Assembly: GCA_030685235.1 (NCBI GenBank) | Contig: MU839117.1 | Span: 124,001-188,000, forward strand | DNA from: Copromyces sp. CBS 386.78 | Lineage: Eukaryota; Ascomycota; Sordariomycetes; Sordariales; Sordariaceae | Direction: 5' to 3' | DNA length: 64,000 nucleotides | Part shown: piece after piece, positions 20,859-32,231 of the stretch | How positions within the stretch are numbered: the stretch's first letter is position 1 | Layout of the letters: the number at the start of each line of letters is the position of its first letter | Notes under the pieces: model-generated | What the model saw: the letters and a program-made list of their open reading frames with translations, nothing else | Told to the model about the DNA's origin: nothing | The model's database searches: none | Translations under genes and position numbers: made by a program

Positions 20859-23800
20859 GGGGTTGCAATCCAGGAACAGGTTAACAGGTTACGAACGGCA
20901 CGGCAAAGGACAGTTTTGAAACGTCAATGACGATATGTACATCTTGATACGGGTTGTTGAAGCAATGCCGTGCCGTTGGCATGAATTTGTTTCAAGGTGA
21001 AGAGAAGCTTCCGAGTGGGTTGTTTGGCTGGCTCAGCTTCTCACAGGCAGTTCCGTTCCAATTGCCTTTTTGTTTCGTCTGATGATCTGCCACAAGTGCA
21101 GTCAGTGGCTTGGCTTTGGGCGATCTGCGCTCCGCTCTCTCCCGACTCCAGAGTGGAATCCCCGGCCGCCGCTGAATGACACGGTGCGCTTCTGGAATCT
21201 CACGGAACACCCCACTGTATGCATGCTTCTCCCTTCATCGATCAATATGTGAATCAAGGCTTAGGCCACGGGACGCATCAATTCATTTCATTTCCCAATT
21301 GCTTGCCATCGTGAACTACTGTGGTCTGACTCTAGTCTTGGGGAGACGTTGAAATTAAGTCCGGCGGTGGATTGAGCGGCTGCACCGCGCTCAAATGCTG
21401 GCGCCGGTTGCCCTCACTCAACAAATACTCTTGATTTGATTAAGAGCTTGTGAAAAGCTCCGGTGGTCTTCCGGCGACGGAGTGCTCGGCCGGACTTGAG
21501 CTCCAGCTGCGGCTGGGAATCATTGCCGGGGCGCAAAGAGTGAGTGAGCACAGCCCGGGTCCACACTCGCCCCACGATCCGTGATATCCTCGGGAATGCC
21601 CGCTGGCTTCAGTTTCCGATTAACTTCCATGACAGTTTGTGTCTTTCCGGAGGCGGTCTCCCAAAGTGCAAAATGTGGCTTTGACACAAATGTGCATAAA
21701 GAATATGTGCATCAACAAGCAGAGCCGGCCGGGCATGATATTCTCCGTCATGGATGTCGGGATAACGCGGGGCACATCCATCCCGAGTCCACAGCGTTGG
21801 TTCCTCCTCGAGCTACATACTGTCGATGAGCACTGACAAGTTCCGTGATTCACGTGAGACACTCCCCCTTTTATTTCAATATCAGCCATTTCTTCCCCTC
21901 TGAACGGTGAACAACAAGATGGATGGCATGAGGTCCCATATCCGGTGTGCCCCCCTCTCTTCCTCAATTTACGATAATTTGAGCCCAGTCCTTCACGACA
22001 GGCGGGGTCACCTCATTTTCGGTGATTTTCCATCGAATGAGGCCGTCCGGAGCGTCAATCTCGCTTTGCGTCCCCACTGTAAGACACTGGACTTTGGACC
22101 CTGGAATCCATAATCGATGAACTCCATGAACCCCCGTCACGCAGCCGTGATACCCACGTTTTCCCCCGGCTTGACTGGGTAAAACCGCCGGGGACCGGGG
22201 AAAAGTCCACGGAGACCCCAGTGCGTTGAACGGAGCGCCGATATCCTTTTTTATCATTCTCCACTCCTTTTTATAGCTGTCACGTCCATATGCGGCGGTC
22301 GAATTTTTTTGAGATGACCGCTCGCTCGGCGTGTTTTGTGTATTGCTCTTAAGATTTTCGTTATGTGGTTGAAGTTCTTGGATGGATGAGATGGATCAAC
22401 TCTTGGTAGCGATCCCCAGATATTCCAACATCTCCAGCCGTGCGAGATGGCCAAGACCTCACACAATCCCCACGGGGTCGATATTACAGTACCAAAGATC
22501 TTCTTCAGTCAGTTTGATCGCTGGTCAAAGCCATCCATCCCACATTCCTTCTGCCGCCTCGTCCAACCCCATCCCAGGTGACCAGAGTACTGTAGGTGTT
22601 TACTGCGGAAACCTTCAGTCTATCGGCCTGGGTCCGGGTGTAGCAACTGCAGAGGAAGTTGGTAACCGCCTTTCGGGACGCCTTCTTCGCGACACCAACG
22701 AACCAACAAATGTTTCGAATCATCTGCAGAGCCTAGAATTTGGTTTACGACAAGGCAAGGTCGAAGCGAAAAGCGCCGTGAAGCCGAAAACGCTGCCGCT
22801 CGGCACCCCTATCCGTCCTCGCGATGCAAGTGAACGAACGTGTGCTTGGCTTAGTTCTAGCGCTTAAAATGCTGACAAAATAAAAAAATGGGAGTGTAAC
22901 TTCGCCTCCTGAAAGCCTATCCGGATACGTGCCACCCTCACGTCGAAAGAAGCCTTTCCGCGAGCGATGTTATTAGTGTAAATTTTGAAGAGCTGATAAT
23001 GCTTTCTTTTGTCCATTCGTTGTCTTTGAGCGCGCATTATACATATTGAAATATTAACGACCAATGTCATGAAAGAAGGGGGTTGTGTAGGACCAAATAG
23101 TTGCCTAATATTCTGATTGGATCACGCCCTTTCTCAATTCCCTAAAAAGGCAAGCCGTCAGCTTCGTATTGCGCGGGATGGGCGTCAAATTGATGGTGGT
23201 CACGCTGACCTTGACACCATCCATCGATACGAAGTTGCGCTAACTGTGAGTGAACGATGCAACAAAAGAGAAGTCCTCTCATTGTTCACACAAGCCGCAT
23301 TTCATTCAATTTTAAGCTAGGGGTTTTTTTTCTTTTTTTTCTTTTTTTTTTCTCACCGTCTCTGCTGGAGCACATTTCTACCCGATGTCGTTGGCGAAAT
23401 CAGAGGAGCGCTAACACCTCCAGTCCGGCATTCGACAATCCATGGGGTTTCTTTCGTAATATCCTCCCCGGTCTTCCGTTGGATTATGTGTAGAAAACAT
23501 GTAGCATTGTACAGAAAATTTCATGATACTTACCTTACCTATACCAAGCTCGGAAGAACGGACAAACGGGACGATGTCCCAAAGCCACGGAGGAGGCGCG
23601 GGGTGCTACAAAGCCCGGGTTCGTGAACGCTAACCCCGCCGTCCTCGTTCAGCGGCAGAAGATCGCTCGGCTTGTTGGGTTGCGGTCAATGTACTGGCAG
23701 TGATGTCCCACCCAAAAGTGGAAAAACGCCCATTCTCACCAGAGCAGCAGTTAGAGCAGCCAAACGGCCCTTATTGTCAGCACCAACCCATCAGATATCT

Positions 23801-24049
23801 CAAGATTTTGTGAGAACCAATGATTATGGAAATCCGTACGGGGACCTTCAAGCCCCGCAACCCGGCCGTCTGGCTCCTGTATGGAGTTTGTGTAACGGGG
23901 CACTCCGCACAGTAGCAATTATGGGCTAGAGACCGAGAACCTGAAAAGTCTCTGTTGCAGAAAGCAAGCCGCGGGATGATAAAAGCTTATGCGCCAGGAT
24001 GCTTGTTGCCCTCTTATAAACATCAGACGTGCCACAGTCCAAGATTAGT

Positions 24050-24202
24050 TTGTTTGTTAGCTCGGGACCTCTAATCAATCTTCTTAGGTATTTAAATATA
24101 TAACTAATCCATTTCGTTCTATAATGAAAGCGTGATCCTACTTTCGGGACACTTTGGGATAGATTTCATTCAGTATGCTAAGAGTACCAAGCTAACAAAC
24201 AA
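24050..24202. repeat. Inverted-repeat element, about 153 bp, MITE-like
   Basis: TTGTTTGTTAGCT at 24050-24062 is perfectly complementary to 24190-24202, and pairing continues imperfectly inward for a few bases (GG.AC). The interior is A+T-rich with no ORF. No convincing target duplication is seen, so the class is unassigned. Confidence 0.5.
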
Positions 24203-26166
24203 CCCAGCATTAGATTGTATAGGCCATTATAGCGCCTTGCCGTAACAGCTGTTCGGTCATTGGAAAGTGTCTGGCTCTGGCGCTGTAGGATCGTTGGAGT
24301 ATGCCATGTCTGACCAATGCAGTCCCAGCGTGCTCGCGAGGCTGCATGGAGCTGAACGACATCCTACGACATTTTGCTGATCTAAGGGCTTGACCACAAG
24401 TGTATGAATTTGCAAATCGGCATGCTGTGCTCAAAGAGGTATGTCTGGCGGGTAACGTGTGCTATTGTGGGGCGGGCAATGGAGGTCGCCTTTTGTCTCT
24501 CCTGTACCAGCTTCGCGGTAACCTTTGTCGTACGAAGAAGCCATCGTCACCTGGGATATTATTAGCCATCACTGTTAGAGCATTTGCTTATTTAGCCCCA
24601 CGGTGCCTAACCTTTAGTGCACCAGCCCAGCTACGGCGCAGGCAGCGTAGCACTTCCCAAGGAGATGGTACTAGCACTTTCACTAGCTTGTTTCTCTGCC
24701 AAGGTGGTTTTGCATTCTTTGTTGAATCTTGATGTGTGCCTATGGTTCAGGAACTCATCTTCACTTGGCGATACGATGTTGGCTGTGCCGCCAGCCTTGT
24801 CACTGATGCGATACCTGCCTATTGAGGCTTGGACAGTCCTCACAGCTGAGGACTGAAATTGACTCCTCTGCTGCCCAAGTCGTCCAGGTCCAGAGTCACT
24901 CAGCCGCCGTCTTGTCTCGGAATCGAGTAGCCAGAGGCAGCCAGGGAGACGCCAAGGGTCTGCCGATGCCGCAAAGCGTTCTTAGTATGTGTAGGCGATA
25001 TAGGTAGTTCACAAGGGTCGTCTGTAGTCATCCTGAGATGCTGAGGGGCGAGGAAAAGGCCAATGGAGGAGAGATTTGAGGAGAAGGAATGGTGTGATCC
25101 AGACCGAAGCAGAGACTGCTATCGTCATTTGTCATTCCTGGACTCAGACAGGATATGGAAGGTGAAGGCGTGGAATGGATGGCAGTTTCATGTGCATTTC
25201 CTGTTTGTTCTTGCCTTTCAGATCTTGCCAGTTGCCATGGCCTTGGAAAGAGGGGCCGGGGTCATCATGGGCACCGGTAGTTGCTGCTAATAACACATTG
25301 TTATATTCACAGGGGAAGGGGCAATTTCTTAGACGATGAGGTAAGGAAGGGGTGCATAAGTCAAGGTACATACAATACATACCTCTACTCTTGATGAGTT
25401 TTCAAGGAGCGAGTAATTAAACGCAAGCACATCGCCCTGAAAAGTAGAATATGAGGACTTCAACTGACTAGAAGACGACCGAAGTTTGATGGTCCCGAAA
25501 AGGCGTCCGGGTGCCTCGTGCTTGAAGCAAGCGAGGGCATTCGTTGAATCTTGACAGAGGTGAAGTACCATTTTCCACTTCTGCCGCGGACCCTTCTGGG
25601 TAGGCAGGTAGGTAATCCCGTAATCCTGCAACGCACCAGCCCGCCGTGACCAGACCAGCCAGCCAGCCCATTGTTCCACCTCTCACCTCAGATTTTGGAT
25701 GCGGAAAGCAAAGGGGGGATGGAACAGGAGAAGAAGGGAGAACAAGAGGCATGGATGCGCGTAACCAGCGAATGTATGTGCGAGCAGATATGTGTGTATA
25801 GGCCTTTTACAGTGAGTAACAAGCCTAGTTACTCTGTTCATACTGGCCCGGAATGAATTGATGTAATGTACCTAATGGGAGTGAAAGTTCGGGTGCCTGT
25901 TCGCCCGCCCGTATTCACGTCAGCATTGCACCAGTCTGTCCCTGCAGGGCCACCCCAGGTCGTGACCACCCAGCAGCCACAAATACATACTCCCACACTG
26001 GGCACAGCGCAGGTGGTCGGACGATGCGGAGCTTCCCCTCTGCCCTGGATTGGCTCGTTCAATGTTTCTGGCGACCGAACGCCGATCTCCAGTCTCCGTG
26101 GACTCTTTCAGTGTTCGGCGGCGCTGTGTGCTGCCCTCCCGTTCTGTGACTGCATTTATCTCAGCG

Positions 26167-26290
26167 CTCAGACCTCTAATTCGGGGCGCGACGCACGGAC
26201 CAGATTACACCACAAAAATTAATTTATCGATTAAATGCCGTGACTACTGTTTTGGGTAATATTTTTGACATGCACCCCAAGAGGTCTGAG
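26167..26290. repeat. 124 bp element bounded by CTCAGACCTCT inverted repeats
   Basis: CTCAGACCTCT at 26167-26177 is inverted at 26280-26290. The same 11 bases recur at 27040-27050 in the first orientation, again followed by a G-rich stretch and a GCACGGACCA motif. This suggests a small repeated element with one complete and one solitary end. Confidence 0.5.
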
Positions 26291-26354
26291 TTCACGATGC
26301 GGCCTCCCTAACAATCGACAAAATAATACCCAGATTTCTAACCCCCAACTATCA

Positions 26355-26578
26355 AGACGAAAGACAAGAAATTGAAGAGGGAAGAAAACCTGGAAGGGAG
26401 GTTCGAACGCGAGGCCTGGGTTTTATACCCAAACTTCCAGAAGCCAAGACCAGAACCTTAGAAGTTTGGTAAATAGAAACCTGGTGAATAGAAGCCAACC
26501 TTCGTAAATAAGGTCCAGCCTTCGTAAATGGAACCCCTTCTAGGTTTTCTTCCCTCTTCAACTTCTTATCTTTTATCT
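26355..26578. mobile_element. Inverted-repeat element (MITE-like), 224 bp
   Basis: Arms of 44 bases (26355-26398 and 26535-26578) match at 39 positions, with a perfect core GAAGAGGGAAGAAAACCT. All five differences between arms are C/T or G/A transitions. The interior contains CCTTCGTAAAT twice. There is no transposase ORF and no clear target duplication. Confidence 0.65.
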
Positions 26579-28317
26579 AAGTTAAGTAGTTAGGTAATAC
26601 AGTCTTTACACTTCGTACGCAGCCTTCCCTACGCGTAACAGCCTTCATCCAACATCAACAACATCACTACCTTATAACTCTACCAAATCTTATCGTATCA
26701 CCAAAACAAATACACCCGGGGTTTGAGAATGCTTTACAGAGTATATATAGAAATTTTCAGAAAGTTGTAATAAAAAAAAGTGCCAATATTAAGCACCATA
26801 GTCGCGACCTATTTTCTGATAATTATCGTTTCCACACCCTCGACGATAGAAATTACACTTCTAAGTACATTAACAAAAAAAGAATTACACCATAATAACT
26901 GCATTGAAATTATCTACCTCTATACATCTTTACATTCGCTGATATATCTTGTGATAGTGTTCTTATCTGGAAGTGAAGCCATTTTTAGACATAGATTTTG
27001 GGTATTTATACGGCGAATCGGACTTTTCCGCATCGACGGCTCAGACCTCTTTTTTGGGCGTTCTCAGTCAATACCATCAAATACACTGAAAGAAACGATG
27101 CACGGACCATTATCTGGAAACATTGGAAAGATTCAATTGCATTGCGCGAAGCTCTTGGCGGCCGCTGCCCAAAAAAGAAAGTAGGTCTGAGCACTGAGAT
27201 AAGACTGCATGTGTTTTTTTAGTTCAACCGTCAACCCCAACATCAGTCCACTGCATCACTGCCTGCTCCAACTGCAAAGACCGAAGAGGAAAACCACCGA
27301 AGAGCATCCACCACGGCCACCACGATACACGACGCCTGCACTTCCAGCCTCACAATTGTCTCGCCTCCGGTCTCCGCCGTTCTGGATGTTGAGTTGACTG
27401 GCGGTATGGACTTTGGCCTATTTTACACTACCCATACATGTCCATAGTTTCTTTGCTTTGGCCGCCCTGGCTTAATTTCTTGTTACGTAGGCACAATTAA
27501 TTCCCTTGGGTCTTTTCAACTTAACCACTTGCAACCGAACCGACAAGAGACATCCACGCTCGCTGAGGTGACCTTCTGTCATCGTCGCCCTGAGCTTCTT
27601 GTCAACCCTGTCGCTCGCTACAACATTCACTTCCCACTTTCGTGTGTCAGTGTGTACGTACATCCGAGGCAAGCTCAAGAGGTTCTTCAAAGGCTCACAC
27701 AAGCTTTCAAAGGCAACAGTTCACGACACGCATCAGCCGGGAAAAGCTGTTCGTTTTATTGCCCGAAAGATCACCCAGTCGCCCTCTCCACAATTCACGA
27801 ATCCTCCTCCACCCACGCGATCACCAATACTTAGTACGATCATCCTCACGCGGGCCACGGCCCCCCGTCCTCCCCGTCCCCCTGTCGGCTGTCTGCGCGT
27901 ACTCAGCTCCCTGGGCTCTCCTCTATTGCGAATTAGCACTTCTCCAGCCGTCCCCACTTGGCTGTCTTGTCTGTAACGGGATCCTGCCCGTCAACACCCA
28001 CCGGCGCCCTCCCAGTCCTTGCGACTTCGATCTGCTACAGCGCCTTTTTGGTTTTGGAGAGGGGAAGTCAACTACAACAACAGCGCATAATCTCCATCCC
28101 TACATACCACAGCTTTAGCCTGCCGGCTGCGAGATTCAAGTACGGCATATGCTTGCGACTGCAGCAAGTGGAAGGTGACATCGAATTCAACAAGGACGGA
28201 AGCAGAGAGAAGAGAGTCTGACAGGCTGCAGCTGTCTGCAGGCATTGCGACTACATACGACTTGATAGTTGACTACCTACTGTACCAGACAACCTTGATA
28301 TCCCCCCGCCGCCTGTC

Positions 28318-30684
28318 ATGGCGGCTGTCTCTACATCACCGGCTGCATCGCCGACCTCAACAACCACCAGCCCTCGTAGGAAACCTGTTCCTACGACAGG
28401 CTTGCCCGCCATTGCCTCTATTGAGCGCTTCGAATGGAATGAAAATGCGCCTCCTCTTCCCGGTGTCTCTCTGGCCGAATCCCCTCGGATCCGTCAGTCG
28501 CCTATCTCGCCCGTGAAGGTCAACTTCCAACCCGACAACTGGGCTCAACCGTCCAACGCCAATATCGAAACAGACCGGCCGTATGACGGCTTACAGCCGG
28601 TCCCGGGCGTCCTCGATCGTGTCCAGCCCGCGACCCCAGATGCCCCGACTCCTCCGCCCCATACCCCATTACACGAACAGCCGAGGCAAGAGACATCTAG
28701 CTATCCGGAGGCTCCGAGATCGCAGTCAGCATGGCAGGAGTCTGCAAAGCCATTGCCGGGGCTAGAACTGCCCAGCGTGGCGAGGTTGAAGCAAGAAGCC
28801 TCTGGCCAGGACGATCTCCCATCCGATTCCTCGCGAGCGAGCCACGGAAGAGTCACCAATCGTCAAAGCCGAGAGTCCGACACCACCGTTAGCACGTCTA
28901 AGCAACCTAACTCGAACGGTTCGTCGGCGGCAACCAGCGCGAGTTCGGTGTCTGGCGTCATTGAGGCTTCCGATTGTCCAGACAACTCTGGCGATGTCTC
29001 TCTTGAGAGCTCCATCCTCGAGGATGGCTCTGCTCGGGCGGAACAGGTGCCCCAGCTCGCCTACCATCATTCTGCTTTCCTGCCACGGCCGGCTAGCATA
29101 GCTGTAGACCAGGACCCAAGAGCTCGGTCAAACTCTAGCCTCGTTGATACCGGTGGTGCCATCAACCGTCACTTGACGCCCAACTCTTTCAACAGGCGAA
29201 GCTCAGTGCCACGTCCGCAGTCTTCATATTCGGTGTACTCGGACTTTGGGTCGCGTGGGTACTCCCCTGGTCTACAAAACCGAGCACCATCCGCAAACTC
29301 GCGAAACTCGCCTGATAACCGACCACAGTCCTTCGCTGAGCTTTTGAACGTCCCATATCCCCAACCGGCGCCGGCACCCCTCACACTGGACAACTCCCAG
29401 TTACGCAGTGCAGTTGGCAACAATGCTTCTCTTCTCAGTGCCCAGAAGACGTTGGAGATGTACAGGCAGAATGTCAAGAAAACCACTGACTTGTCTACTC
29501 AGTATTCCTTCGCCGTTTTTCTGATCAATACAGCACTGGAGCAGGGTCTGAACTTTGACGAACTCAGGAAGTCTAAGAATCTCAAACCTGGGCGATCTTC
29601 AGAAAACCTATCCGCAGAAGGCAACCAATCCTCGCCATACGAACTAGTGCGGGAAGCGCGGGCCATCCTACAAAAATTGGCCAACAACGGCTTCCCTTTT
29701 GCACAGTATTATCTCGCTGACGGCTATGCCTCGGGTATGTTTAACAAGGGGAAGGAGGACTACAACTCGGCGTTCCCTCTGTTCGTGCTGGCTGCCAAGC
29801 ATGGCCACGCAGAGTCCGCTTATCGCACCGCTTTATGCTACGAATTTGGCTGGGGCTGCCGTAAAGACCCTGCCAAGGCCGTGCAATTCTTGCGAACAGC
29901 AGCCTCCAAGCGGCACCCTGGCGCCATGACAAGGCTAGGAAAGGCCTGTCTGTCGGGTGATTTGGGCGAGAAGAGATATAGGGAGGGTGTCAAGTGGCTG
30001 AAGCTCGCCACCGAATCCGCCGATGCGATTTATAATGCCGCTCCGTATCAGCTTGGATGCTTGTACGAGACAGGCTATGGCGACGACATTTTCAAGGACG
30101 AGAGTTATGCCGCTGAGCTGTTCACCCAAGCTGCCGACCTGGGCCATCCCGATGCCAATTACAGGATGGGCGATGCCTACGAGCACGGAAAGCTCAACTG
30201 CCCAAGAGACCCTGCTCTAAGCGTCCACTTCTACACGGGAGCCGCGGAGCGTGGCCACGCTGCTGCTATGATGGGACTTTGCGCTTGGTACCTGGTTGGG
30301 GCTGATCCCATCCTAGAAAAGGACGAAGAGGAGGCGTATGAATGGGCCAAGAGGTCCGCAGAGCTTGGTAAGTGGACGCTAACCACATCTGAAAGATGAG
30401 GTCGCGGGGAGAATAAAGCTAACCGGGACATAACAGGGTATGTAAAAGCACAATATGCTGTTGGGTACTTCACCGAAATGGGCATAGGATGCCGAAGGGA
30501 TATCTTGGAAGCCAACCTCTGGTACGTCAAGGCGGCCGAGGAAGGCGACGAACGCGCCAAGCAGCGATTAGCAGTTATCCGTGCGGCCGTCAGCGGAGGA
30601 ACGCCAATGGAGGTCGCTCCGGCTCGGAATGCTAAGATCAGGAAGAGTGCGGACAAGGATGATAAGGAGTGTATCGTCATGTAA
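28318..30684 (+). CDS. Chitin synthase activator, Skt5/Chs4 homologue (Sel1 repeats, CaaX end)
   Basis: There are two exons, 28318-30367 and 30437-30684 (765 residues). They are joined across a 69 bp intron with a GTAAGT donor and an ACAG acceptor, within the last Sel1 repeats. The start is the first ATG of the frame. The N-terminal 400 residues are Ser/Pro-rich and disordered. From about 461 to 735 there are roughly seven Sel1-like repeats, with motifs such as AESAYRTALCYEFGWGC and AQYAVGYFTEMGIGC. The protein ends CIVM, a CaaX prenylation signal, as in yeast Skt5 (also called Chs4), which binds and activates the Chs3 chitin synthase at the bud neck. The Chs3-type synthase is its neighbour at 15918-19680. 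The domain set and CaaX end make the family assignment strong; the partner is inferred from yeast. Confidence 0.88.
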
Positions 30685-31485
30685 CGGACGCGACCTCTCT
30701 TATCACCAGACCAACAAAAGACAAGACAGAATTCGACGCCTTGCCACGGACACGAACATATTCTTCGCGAGTCAGCCAGCCAGCCAGTTTGTGATCGAGC
30801 GAGTTAATTGTTTTCTTTTTGGATACCCTCTAAAGTCCGCCCTGTTCGACGTTGCATACCCACGCGTGGACCTTACCACACACAAAAAAAGAGTTGTTTT
30901 GCTCCTGCTTCAGGGGTTGTCTACTAGACAATGTCTATACTGGCTATTTTCCCACCATGAGTTTAAACCCCATACCACAACTTTTGCTCTCTTTCCGATT
31001 TCCGATGGCAATCAGGTGGTTCACAGTTGAGAGCTTCAAGAGAATCCGGAGTTATCTTTCTCCCTCCCCATCTCCGAAGGGTTAACTCTGGCACTATCAC
31101 TGTCACCTTCGGATTTCAACCTGTTCTGTTCATCAAACCCTGGCGTTAAAACTTGGCGTTGTACATTTGGTTTCAATGCATTTGCATGGGTCGTCGTGTA
31201 AGGAGAAAGAAGTCAAAGTTGGTGGAGATAATCGGAAGGGGCAAAACCAGGCCACACCAAAACAAACACCAGGCTGTCCTTTCTCTTCTTACCGGCCATC
31301 TCTCAACGTTTTCTTTTTAACTCAAGGGCGATTTAAACCTCGGCGTTTCCACAATGGTGTGGTTGGTGTGTGCACCCCTTTTATTTTCTTTTTGCTCTCG
31401 GCTGCGGGGTCACTTTAATTTTCTTCATTGTTCTTCTTTCCTCTTTTGTTGCGCTGCGGGTATGGAAGTGGTTCGCTTGTCTGCT

Positions 31486-31504
31486 AGTCAGTCAGTCAGT
31501 CAGT
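31486..31504. repeat. AGTC tetranucleotide microsatellite
   Basis: There are nearly five tandem copies of AGTC in the intergenic region. Confidence 0.7.
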
Positions 31505-32063
31505 TCACAGGCCACGGGAATAATGCAGAGAGAAAGTTGTAAAAACGTGTCGGTTGTTGTAATCAGAAACAGGAAAAGGAATGGGGTGGGAGCAAAACGT
31601 ACAATACGTCATCTCTCGTTGTACATACTGGTATCTCCTCTCTCGGATAGAAGGGAGATGGACGGGAAGGGATGGGATATGTAGGTGGAAGAGAAGTGGG
31701 AGTGAGTTGGAAGCATGGGATCTCGGGAGTCTGGGAGCATGGGGAAGCAGAGAACGAATGAGAAAGTAGAATAATAATATTTCCAGGCTAGTATCAATCT
31801 GAGTTGTCCATGGTCAGCAACACGGTTAGGAGAAGGTCTTATGTTCAAGTTGCCCTTATAATATCGGACTCAGTCTGAAACTGTATTCCGCGTTTCTTTC
31901 TCTCGGTACTTGTGGAGAGATAGCCGTATACCTACATATCTGCATATTCGCTCTTTTTCATTTTCGCTTTTCCTTCTATGTCCGGTTGACCTTCAGATGC
32001 TCCCGTACCTGATTCTCTTCACTGCTACTTGAGGTTTCCAGTTAGACCCCAGTAACAAACCAA

Positions 32064-32231
32064 AATGAGTGCACCTCCACTACAAAAGATGTTGGGCATC
32101 CAGACACCCATCGCCCAGCACCCACCCACCACCATGGGAACGCAGAACATCCCAGTAGTCCGCGGAACGGCACGGCACATGATGGCATGGATTCCGGAGT
32201 CCACGCCTATCAAGCATGCGAGAATACTATA
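32064..32231 (+). CDS. Candidate 55-residue microprotein
   Basis: An ATG in strong context (ACCAAAATGA) follows a pyrimidine-rich stretch that includes a possible TTCAG splice acceptor. It opens a 55-codon frame beginning MSAPPLQKMLGIQTPIAQ and ending at TAA. I recognise no family and codon choice is only partly like the neighbours. The opposite strand also carries an 81-codon hydrophobic frame without a good start, so coding is not proven on either strand. Confidence 0.25.

Larger units (their letters stand above)
19681..28317. other. Gene-poor interval between chitin synthase and its putative activator
   Basis: This 8.6 kb has no ORF I can defend. The first few hundred bases are the chs-4 promoter and leader. 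A pyrimidine-rich + strand leader near 20200-20300 is followed by a 118-codon ATG frame at 20502-20858, which I do not recognise. Inverted-repeat elements occupy 24050-24202, 26167-26290 and 26355-26578, and the segment from about 26590 to 27050 is clearly A+T-rich. From about 27200 the sequence is the long leader of the downstream gene; it contains a nine-codon upstream ORF at 28149-28178. Confidence 0.55.

Noticed and set aside
26400..26408. GGTTCGAAC, similar to a tRNA T-loop
   Set aside because: No flanking stems, acceptor arm or anticodon arm; it lies at the inner edge of an inverted-repeat element.
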